64,000 nt of DNA from Proteles cristata cristata (taxonomy: Eukaryota > Chordata > Mammalia > Carnivora > Hyaenidae). The notes beneath the pieces are model-generated. The model saw only the letters and a list, made by a program, of their open reading frames with translations, was not told the DNA's origin and did not search any database. Location: positions 62,001 through 126,000 of the forward strand of contig JAESUZ010001069.1 in the NCBI GenBank assembly GCA_017311185.1. Direction: 5' to 3'. Positions 44,974 through 54,157 of this stretch are shown here, one piece after another (position 1 is the stretch's first letter; each line of letters opens with the position of its first letter). The translations under genes and the position numbers were made by a program.

Positions 44974-47900
44974 ATGAACCCTACAAAAGATACAAAGACT
45001 CTAAACACACATATTTCAATAATAACACTGAATGTAAATGGGCTGAATGCTCCAATCAAAAGACATAGGGTAGCAGAATGGATTAAAAAACAAAATCCAT
45101 CTATATGCTGTCTACAAGAAACTCATTTTAGACTGGAAGATACCTTCAGATTAAAAGTAAGAGGATGGAGAAATATATATCATGCTACAGGAAATCAAAA
45201 GAAAGCCGGAGTAGCGATACTTATATCAGACAAACTGGGCTTTAAATTAAAGACAATCACAAGAGATGAAGAAGGGCACTACATAATAATTACAGGGTCC
45301 ATCCATCACGAAGAACTAACAATCATAAATGTCTACGCACCGAATACGGGAGCACCTAAATATCTAAAACAATTAATCACAAACAGAAACAAGCTTATAG
45401 ATAAGAATGTGCTAATAGCAGGGGAATTTAATACTCCGCTTACAGCAATGGATAGGTCAACCAGACAGAAAATCACTAAAGAAATAATGGACTTGAAAGA
45501 CACATTGGATCAGATGGACCTGACGGATATATTTAGAACTTTACATCCTGAGGCCAGGGAATTTACTTTCTTCTCAAGTGCGCACGGCACATTCTCCAAG
45601 ATAGATCACATACTGGGACATAAAGCAGCCCTCAATAAATATAAAAGAATAGAGATCATTCCATGCACACTGTCAGATCACAATGCTTTGAAACTTGAAA
45701 TCAATTACAGGAAGAAGTCTGGAAAACTTCCAAAAACATGGAGGTTAAAGAACACCCTTCTAAAGAATGAATGGGCCAATCAGGCAATTAGAGATGAAAT
45801 TAAAAAATATATGGAAACAAATGAAAATGAAAACACAACAATTCAAAATCTATGGGATGCGGCAAAGGCAGTGCTAAGAGGAAAGTACATTGCTCTCCAG
45901 GCCTATTTCAAGAGATTAGAAAAAGCGCAAGTCCAAAATCTAACAGCTCACCTAAAGGAACTAGAGGCAGAGCAACAAGAACGCCCTAAACCCAGTAGAA
46001 GAAGAGAAATAGTAAAAATTAGAGCAGAAATAAACAACATAGAGATCAAAGAAACAATTGAACAGATCCATGAAACCAAGAGTTGGTTTTTTGAAAAAGT
46101 AAACAAAATTGACAAACCTCTAGCCAGACTTATCCAAAAGAAAAGAGAGAGCACCCAAATAGACAAAATTATGAATGAAAATGGACTTATTACAACCAAC
46201 CCCTCAGAAATACAAGCAATTATCAGGGAATACCATGAAAAATTATATGCCAACAAATTGGACAACTGAGAAGAAATGGACAAATTCCTCAACACACACT
46301 CACTACCAAAATTCACACGGGAAGAAATAGAAAACCTGAACAGACCCATAACGAGTGAAGAAATCGAATCAGTGATCAAAAATCTCCCAACAAATAAGAG
46401 CCCTGGACCTGATGGCTTCCCTGGGGAATTCTACCAGACATTTAAAACAGAATTAATCCCAATTCTTCTCAAGCTATTCCAAAAAATAGAAAGCGAAGGA
46501 AAACTCCCGGACTCATTTTATGAAGCCAGCATCACTCTGATTCCCAAGCCAGACAGAGATCCAGCAAAAAAAGAGAACTACAGGCCAATATCCTTGATGA
46601 ATACGGATGCAAAAATTCTCAACAAGATCCTTGCAAATCGAATCCAGCAGCATATCAAAAGAATCATCCACCAAGATCAAGTGGGATTCATTCCTGGGTT
46701 ACAGGGCTGGTTCAACATTCGCAAATCAATCAATGTGATACATCATATCAATAAAAGAAAAGATAAAAACCATATGATCCTGTCAATAGATGCAGAAAAA
46801 GCATTTGACAAAATACAGCATCCCTTCTTAATAAAGACTCTCGAGAAAGTTGGGATAGAAGGAACCTACTTAAACATCATCAAAGCCATCTATGAGAAGC
46901 CTTCAGCTAACATCATCCTCAACGGGGAAAAACTCAGAGCTTTCCCCCTGAGATCAGGAACACGACAGGGATGTCCACTCTCACCACTGTTGTTTAACAT
47001 AGTGCTGGAAGTCCTAGCATCAGCCATCAGACACCAAAAGGAAATCAAAGGCATCAGAATTGGCAAAGAGGAAGTCAAACTTTCACTCTTCGCAGATGAC
47101 ATGATACTCTACATAGAAAACCCGACAGACTCCACCAGAAGCCTACTAGAACTGATCCAAGAATTCAGCCAAGTTGCAGGGTACAAAAATCAACGTACAG
47201 AAATCGGTTGCGTTTTTATACACCAACAATGAAGCAACAGAAAGAGAAATCAAGAAACTGATCCCATTCACAATTGCACAAAAAACCGTAAAATACCTCG
47301 GAATAAACCTAACCAAGGATACAAGAGATCTGTATGATGAAAACTATAGAAAACTTATGAAGGATATTGAAGAAGACACAAAGAAATGGAAAAACATTCC
47401 ATGCTCATGGATAGGAAGAATAAATATAGTTAAGATGTCATTACTACCTAAGGCACTCTACACATTCAATGCAATCCAATAAAAATTGCACCAGCATACT
47501 TCTCAAAACTAGAACAAACTATCCAAAAATTTGTATGGAACCACAAAAGACCCCGAATAGCCAAAGTAATCCTGAAAAATAAAACCAAAACGGGAGGGAT
47601 CACCATCCCAGACTTTAGCCTCTCCTACAAAGCTGTCATCATCAAGACAGTATGGTATTGGCACAAAAACAGACACATAGACCAATGGAACAGAATTGAG
47701 AACTCAGAAGTGGACCTAAAAGTATACAGCCAACTAATCTTTGACAAAGCAGGAAAGAATATCCAATGGAAAAAAGACAGCCTTTTTAACAGATGGTGTT
47801 GGGAGAACTGGACAGCAACATGCAGAAGAATGAAACGAAATCATTTTCTCACACCATGCACGCAAATAAACTCAAAATGGATAAAGGACCTGAACGTGAG

Positions 47901-48423
47901 ACAGGAAACTATCAACACCCTAGAGGAGAAAGCAGGAAACAACCTCCTTGACCTCCACCGCAGCAACTTCTTACTTGACACATCCCCAAAAGCAAGGGAA
48001 TCAAGAGCAAAAATAAATTATTGGGGCTTCATCAAGATTAAAAGCTTCTGCACAGCAAAAGAAACAACCCACAAAACTAATAGGCAACCAATGGAATGGG
48101 AAAAGATAGTTGCAAATGACATATCAGATAAAGGGTTGATATCCAGAATCTACAAGGAACTCACCAAACTACACACCCGAAAAACAAACAACCCAGTGAA
48201 GAAATGGGCAGAAGATATGAACAGACACTTCTCCAAAGAGGACATCCAGATGGCCAACAGACACATGAAACGATGCTCAGCATCGCTCCTCATCAGGGAA
48301 ATACAAATCAAAACCACACTGAGATACCACCTCACGCCAGTCAGAGTGGCTAAAATGAGCCAATCAGAGAACTCTAGATGCTGGCGAGGATGTGGAGAAA
48401 CGGGCACCCTCCTACACTGTTAG
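44974..48423 (+). pseudogene. L1 ORF2 (endonuclease-reverse transcriptase), disabled
   Basis: ORF2 of L1, coding for the endonuclease and reverse transcriptase that drive target-primed retrotransposition. Seen in order: endonuclease domain (about residues 1-235) with NVNGLNAPIKR, QETHF and SDHNALKLE; the usual GDFNTPL box reads GEFNTPL. Reverse transcriptase follows, with the FADD box at about 47,089, and near the end the cysteine-rich CWRGCG region at about 48,381. The frame is broken by TGA at 46,267-46,269, by an extra A in the run near 47,186 (frame shifts around 47,174-47,232), by a stop at 47,480-47,482 and by a stop at 48,421. It cannot make a full protein. Its TGA and extra A are both shared with the other L1 at 54-56.8 kb. 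Confidence 0.9.
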
Positions 48424-49024
48424 TGGGAATGTAAACTGGTACAGCCCCTCTGGAAAACAGTGTGGAGGTTCCTAAGGAAACTAACAATAGAACTCCCCTA
48501 TGACCCAGCAATAGCACTGCTAGGAATTTGCCCAAGGGATACAGAAATGCTGAGGCATAGGAGCACATGTACCCCAATGTTCATAGCAGCACTCTCCACA
48601 ATAGCTAAAACATGGAAAGAGCCTAAGTGTCCATCAACAGATGAATGGATCAAGAAGATGTGGTTTATCTATACCATGGAATACTACATGGCAATGAGAA
48701 AAATGAAATCTGGCCATGTGTAGCAACATGGATGGACCTTGAGGGTGTTATGCTGAGCGAAATAAGTCAGGCAGAGAAGGACAAATATCATATGTGTGCA
48801 CGTATAGGAGGATTAGGAGGAACTTGACGGAGGACCAAGGGGGAGAAGAAGGGCGGAAATGGTGGGAGAAAGGGGGAGAGGCAAACCATGAGAGACTCTT
48901 GAATGCTGACAAAAACTGAGGACTGGTGGATGTGGGGGGAGGAGGGGTGGGCATGGAGGAGGACACTTGTGGGGATGAGCACTGGGTGTTATGTGGAAAC
49001 TAATTTGACAATAAACTATTTGTA

Positions 49025-49109
49025 AAAAAAAAATAAAAATAAAATAAAAAATAAAATAAAAAAATAAAAAATAAAATAAAATAAAATACAAAAAAAAAAA
49101 AAAAAAAAA
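49025..49109 (+). repeat. L1 poly(A) tail turned (AAAAT)n
   Basis: The tail contains an irregular array of 'aaaat' units and ends with about 20 A's. Such tails mutate quickly in length. Confidence 0.9.
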
Positions 49110-49304
49110 GAAGTTAGGCTGGCGCCCTCTACAGGTACTGGGAGATGGGGTGCTATCTCTTTCAATGTTTACATTTCAGGAGATCGTTCCGAAGTCTTTG
49201 AGAAAGAGATTTCCAAGGTCGCAAAGCTTGCAAGAGGTTAGGAGAAGACTTACATACACTGCAAAGGGGCAAAGAAAGAATTTACAAGGGCAAATTTTCT
49301 TTTA

Positions 49305-49424
49305 TTTTTAAGTTTTATTTATTTATTTCTCGAATTCAAAGGGCTCGAAACCACAAACCACAAGATCATGACCTGAGCTGAAACCAAGAGTTGGACGCTT
49401 AACAGACTGAGTCACCTAGGCGCC
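49305..49424 (-). repeat. SINE with internal deletion
   Basis: The A/T tail joins directly to 'gggctcgaaaccacaaacca' and continues to 'gagtcacctaggcgcc'. The CT-rich middle and most of the core are missing. Confidence 0.75.
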
Positions 49425-49429
49425 TGTAC

Positions 49430-51850
49430 TATAACTAGTTTTCTAAAGCGAATGCCTGAAGTAAAGGGAGACCAGGGGCTTATAGTTAGGAAGAAACCTG
49501 TGTAAAGTTTAGACCATGCCTTTTCTATTTTTGGTTGGTTGATTTTTCTAGTAAACAACCTTGGGATGTTGCTGTATTTGTTTGGTGGAAGCTGTTTTAA
49601 AAAGAGAGATATTAGGTATACTAATAGCTTGATTTATGCTTAAGCTTATTTCCCCTGCTTCATGGGGCATGGTTGCTTATAGCCATCTGGGTCATTGGCA
49701 TGTTTTATGAGCAATCTCCAATGTCCTGGAACACTCACCACTGTTTCTTGACTTTTGGCCTATTTTCTTGGTTCAGGAGTGTTTGTGTCACAGGAGACCT
49801 GCTCGGCTACTCTGACTGTACTACCCATTCATCACTAGATCACTTTGCTCTTGGCTCTCTGCTTCTTTCAGTCAGACATTTCTTTGTCTTCTTACTATGC
49901 ACATTTTGGGCTTTCATTTTTCCATAATTCCATCACAGTTGCTTTTCTTCTTTGGAATTTCCCCATATTTTTTTATGTTTCATCATTGGCTTTCTATTTA
50001 TTTTGTGTTATTAGTTGATGTTATTAATTGATTTATTATTGTATATGTTCTTAATGATTGCTAGGTTTTGGAGTGGGAGTAGGAAGCCGTAGTAAGTGTT
50101 GAGACTGTCATATTGATCCAGAAATCCTTAGAACTTATTTACTCTTTGGAATTTTTGAGGTTTTCTTCATGCCCCAATATTTTATCAATTTTTGAAAATA
50201 TTGCATGAAAAGAATATGATGTGTATTATGTTCCTACTGGGAGTTAAGTTTATTCAGCATCCATTCAAACCCACCTTTGCATAACTTTCTACTATCATAG
50301 TGGCTGAGAATCTTAAAGTTTGTCTTTTGAGTTTTCTTGCAACTTGAGATGAGCAGCGGACTTATTTTTGACCAATCAGCTGTAAGTAAAAGTCTGTTGA
50401 GCTTTCCTTTTAAAAATTTTCTTCTCTGAAATATGGAGTTATATGTGGAGTACAGTAATGTAGTTTAGAATGGCAGAGCAGAACACTGAAAGAGCCTGGT
50501 CACTTGATGGCACTGTAGAGCTGCCTTAATATCTCTGAATTGCCTGATTCTGAACGCGCGCGCTTATGTGAGTGTGTGTGTGTGTGTGTGCGTGCGCGCA
50601 TGTGTATATCATGAGATAAATAAACACCCAATTTGGTTAATCACTATATTCTACTATCTCTTATAAACAACTAAACATAATCCTAATTGGCAGCTTTTTT
50701 AGTAACAGTAAAGAAACATATGTTTTCCTTTTTTGATGTTTTGCGCCATTGTGCTGGCCAGTCCATTGTCATAACTCCTGGTTTCTGTTTACTTTTTACT
50801 CAGTCTCTGGAGTAGGGGAGTGTCTTAATCTGAGCAGTTAATGTGAAAAAGAAGAAGATCTAGCAAGAAATATTAAATTAACATTTAGTATTTTAACTAT
50901 AAAAATAACTAAATTAACATTTAATTAATTGACAGAGCATACTGAGGAAGAGGGTATAAAAATCTATAACTTAGGTATTATCTAAAATACATGTTTTGGT
51001 GTTTAAATTTTTCCCCCTTTTCCTACTTATAGATAATGCAGGCTTTTGAAAGAAGTCACTATGTACTTAAGAACTGAGGAATTATGTTTCACCTACTTGA
51101 GGGTGGTGTAGTTAAATAAATTATTTGGAAAGTTTCTGCATGTGAGGTTTGTTTATTCTCCCTTATGTACTTGTTTATTGTATCACTTATTTATGTGAAC
51201 ATGGATTCATGGATACTTATTTTATATTTTAGTTATAATCTAATAGGAGAACTTATGACATGTGAAGAGCTTTGAATCATCACTCCTGTCCTTACACCAA
51301 AAAAAAAAAAAAAGATGAAAGAAAGAAAATTTAAGGACTTTCCATAGACCCATTAAAGAAGTGATATTGCAGGGCAACTGCCACCCCTAAATTTGGAGAG
51401 ACAGGTGAATACAAAACCTGGCTAGTTGGAGCAGAGGTACTAGAGGCATAGATTGGTAGGTACTTCAAAGATAGTTTTGACAAATCCTGGAGTACAAGTG
51501 TAGTTTAGCATGATATGGAAGTATTTGGAGGCTGCAGTCTTAGGGAGGCTCCATGCCTTATATCCAGCAATCCCAGCAGTTTCTCACAATAAAGATCCAA
51601 GAGGGGTCCCCTGGAAAGTTAACATTGTGAAATAATCCCAGAGCATTCTCCATGGTAAAGGCTTCATCTCCAAGGGAAGAAACATTATTGGAGCTCATGG
51701 GAGAGCATGGGGCAAGCTGAGGGCAAAATATAGGCTGGCACATCCCCCCCCCAAACCAACCCCCCTATCCCCACCCAGGTGGAATATGTGTGATATTCCT
51801 CAGACACTCCTGGCTACCCAAGAGCAAAGGAAAGGGATTTAAGTGCTTGC
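49430..51850. other. Spacer DNA of the inverted repeat, no gene seen
   Basis: Single-copy in this window. A (GT)n/(GC)n tract sits at 50,553-50,603, and runs of A and C at 51,299-51,314 and 51,746-51,753. Short open frames (for example 49,673-49,927 +) show nothing familiar. Confidence 0.4.
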
Positions 51851-51852
51851 CA

Positions 51853-52421
51853 TGGTAATGTGGGAAACCAAGGCAAATGAAAAATTAAATCCCCTTACTG
51901 CCTGCACCCCACTGACAAGTCCTTGAAACCAGCAAAGTGACCTCCCTCTAGGAACTCAACAGCCTCGATGATGACACTTTGCTGGTGCAAAAGAGAACCT
52001 TAGCTTAATATTATTCCAACCTTGAGGATCCTATAAGTCTACTTCCTTTATCTCAACTGCCCCAAGATATATACTAGCAATCATATTCCAAGCTTATGGC
52101 CACCAGATATTCGTCTGAAGGTCTAATGACTGAGGTTTTATTACATGATAATAAATGGTGATTCCCTAGCAACAGCTAGCCCCTCAAGGTCCTGGAAACC
52201 TTGCTTCCAAAATTCCTTAGAGACTTACTCTATCGCTGACACCCTTCCAACATGAGGGTATGTAATGAGTTACCCATCACAACCCCAGTGCAGTTCTTCC
52301 TGCCCATGAGTCCTGTCCCCATGCTTTAATAAAATCACCTTTTTGCACCAAAGACATCCTTAAGAATTCTTTCTTGGCCATCGGCTCTGGACCCCCACCA
52401 TTACCCCAAAACTTCATTACA
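51853..52421 (+). mobile_element. Solo LTR A
   Basis: A roughly 569-bp LTR-like unit. It opens 'tggtaatgtgggaaacc', has 'gctttaataaaatcacc' (polyadenylation signal) near 52,325 and closes '...ttcattaca', with TG/CA ends and a possible 4-bp duplication GCCA on both sides. It is the same family as LTR B in opposite orientation. Boundaries are less certain than those of LTR B. Confidence 0.7.
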
Positions 52422-52907
52422 GCCATTTCCCACCTAGAGGAAGGGTATTTCTCTGGCTCCAGGAAGTCAGTTAATCCTATCCATCTCAGTTCTCTGATGG
52501 GTCCAAGAAAAGCGGTTGGTTTTCCAGCTTTAATGTAAGGATGGGAGTGACACTTCGAAAATTTCTCTGCAAGTTGGGGCTAAAAGGAAGTTTTTTATTA
52601 GCTTGTTAGTTTTCCAGTCACTCTATATGCATTTAAAGATGTTTGTCCATCATTTCTACTTGTTCTCACTGGGAGGCTTTGTCTGCATTATCCTATCAGC
52701 CATTAATGGAAGTGGAAATCCAATCTCTTGGATGGCCCGAATAGAGGAAATTCTAGTATCTTTCTTTTGAGACTTCTTTTTTCTCCCTGAAATGTCAGAA
52801 GGATCTCAGGGACTTAATCCAAACACTGTGTGGAAAGAGTAACAGGCAGTTTGACCCATCCGTTAGTGCACTGCTATTTATTAGCAATCAATGCTTCTGT
52901 TCTTGAC

Positions 52908-53164
52908 ATATGGGATTGTTGTGGGGTTGTTGAGTGCAAGGATCAAGAGAGAATTCTTGAGCCTTTGTATGGTGCAGCTTAGTAAGTTTATTTGAGTAGC
53001 ATGGGGACAGGACCTGTGGACAAAAAGCTGAACTTTTTGCTGTGTGAAACTGGCAGTTATATGCTTAGTGCTCAAGGGAGAGGGGATGTGCAGGGAGTAT
53101 TAGATCATAAATATCTTCCTCAAACTTCTACTTGTAAAAACTACTTCCACAGATTTCTCTGGTG
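52908..53164 (-). repeat. LTR fragment of a related type
   Basis: Minus-strand text resembles the polyadenylation and U5 part of the neighbouring LTRs ('ggggacaggacctgtggac' on the plus strand corresponds to 'agggacaggatttgtgggc' in LTR B) but is far more diverged. It ends where LTR B begins. Confidence 0.5.
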
Positions 53165-53169
53165 CTTAT

Positions 53170-53743
53170 TGATGTGGAAAATGTTGGGGTTTGGGGCTGA
53201 TGGCTAAGAAACAATTCTTGAGATGTCTTCAGTGCAAAAATATGGTTTTATTAAAGCACAGGGACAGGATTTGTGGGCAGAAAGATTCACACTGGGGCGA
53301 TTGGTGATGGATTATATACCTTCAAGTTGGGAGGGGATTAGGGATAGCCTAAGTCTCTAAGGAATTTTGGAAGTAAGGTTTGCAAGACCTTATGGGGGCT
53401 AGCTAGTATTAGGAAAAGGTTATTTATTATTGTTTAGTAAAAACTCAGTCATGAGACCCTTCAGATATATATCAGTGGGCCATATGCTTGGAGTATGATT
53501 GTCAACATATATCTTGGGGTAGGGGGCAGATATAAAGGAAGCTTCTTAAAGGAATTTTTATATGTTAAAGTAGACTTGCAGGATCCTTGAGGGATTGGGC
53601 TAGGATTGACGTCTGCCCTTAGCAAAGTGTGAACATTGAGACAGCTGTGCTTCTAAAGGAAGGTCTGCCTGTTTGAAGGACTTGTCAATGGGCTGTAGAC
53701 AGTAAGGATATTTAATTTTTCATTTGTCTTTTTTCCCACATCA
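53170..53743 (-). mobile_element. Solo LTR B
   Basis: A 574-bp LTR in minus orientation, bounded by exact 5-bp target duplications CTTAT at 53,165-53,169 and 53,744-53,748. The ends are complementary (tgatgtgg ... cccacatca). A minus-strand AATAAA lies at about 53,247. No internal retroviral sequence adjoins it, so it is a solo LTR left by recombination. Family not named. Confidence 0.8.
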
Positions 53744-53748
53744 CTTAT

Positions 53749-54157
53749 CATTCAGTTTGAGATTAACTATCGATGAGATATATAGGCACTCATGAGACCC
53801 TTATTTAAGGATGTAGCACCTAACACATATTTAATCCCAATCGAAACTATGCAGGCTGTAGTTCAGCATTCTGGGGTACAGGTGAACATTTTAATGTTTG
53901 TATCACTCATCAAGGTCAGTGTTAAAATCAGGTAAAAGCACATGGTTCAATTTTGCCTTATCTGTAGACATAATAAAGTCCTTGCTATCTAACTCTGTTA
54001 AAAGAAAAATGATTCAATTCCTTGAGTTTATTAAAACTAAGTTTCTCAGTCTTGGGCTTTGTGATTTGTAAGGACTATATACTTGGTCATTCAGATGACC
54101 AAAATATATTTTTCCTTTGTATTTGGTCTTATCCATGGTTTCTGGCTCACGATTTCT
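53749..54157. other. Old LTR-associated DNA left of the right-hand L1
   Basis: Continuous with the old repeat at 56,987-57,680 once the L1 is removed: 'ccatggtttctggctcacga' followed by 'ttctaaaatccttgg' runs into 'ccttgtgataagggag'. This supports the right arm as the original, undisturbed site. Confidence 0.55.

Larger units (their letters stand above)
37698..45509. repeat. Left arm of large inverted repeat
   Basis: The reverse complement of this 7.8-kb segment recurs at 56,186-64,000. Paired positions add to 101,695-101,698 throughout, so net indels are only a few bases. By eye the arms differ at 39,334 (T here, C in the other arm), 39,911 (G/A) and 41,006 (G/T), and in length at the (TTTG)n tract near 39,412 and the T-run at 43,636-43,647 (12 here, 13 in the partner). 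The receptor coding sequence is identical. The outer end is set by the window edge, not by biology. Confidence 0.95.
44841..49109 (+). mobile_element. Chimeric L1 with complete 3' end
   Basis: A 4.3-kb L1 in plus orientation, from about 130 bases before ORF2 to a poly(A)/AAAAT-rich tail (49,025-49,109). Up to about 45,509 it is identical to the inverted segment in the right arm. From 45,510 on it differs from it at 2-3% of sites, and it continues past 47,524, where the right element stops, through the ORF2 C-terminus and 3' UTR. I read it as a fusion of two L1 copies. No target-site duplication can pair its tail with a 5' end, since its own 5' end is gone. Confidence 0.88.

Noticed and set aside
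44974..48423. Left L1 as an active element
   Set aside because: ORF2 has at least three stops and a frameshift, and there is no 5' UTR or ORF1.
48374..49091. Minus-strand frames over the L1 3' end
   Set aside because: They are antisense shadows of L1 ORF2 and 3' UTR sequence and occur in any L1 copy.
44709..49109. Simple twin priming as the whole explanation of the left L1
   Set aside because: Both an inverted L1 3' end with its tail (44,709-44,840) and a second complete 3' end with its own poly(A) tail (49,109) are present. One insertion event cannot yield two tails.
51853..53743. A single provirus bounded by two LTRs
   Set aside because: The LTRs point in opposite directions, seem to have different target duplications, and no gag, pol or env-like sequence lies between them.
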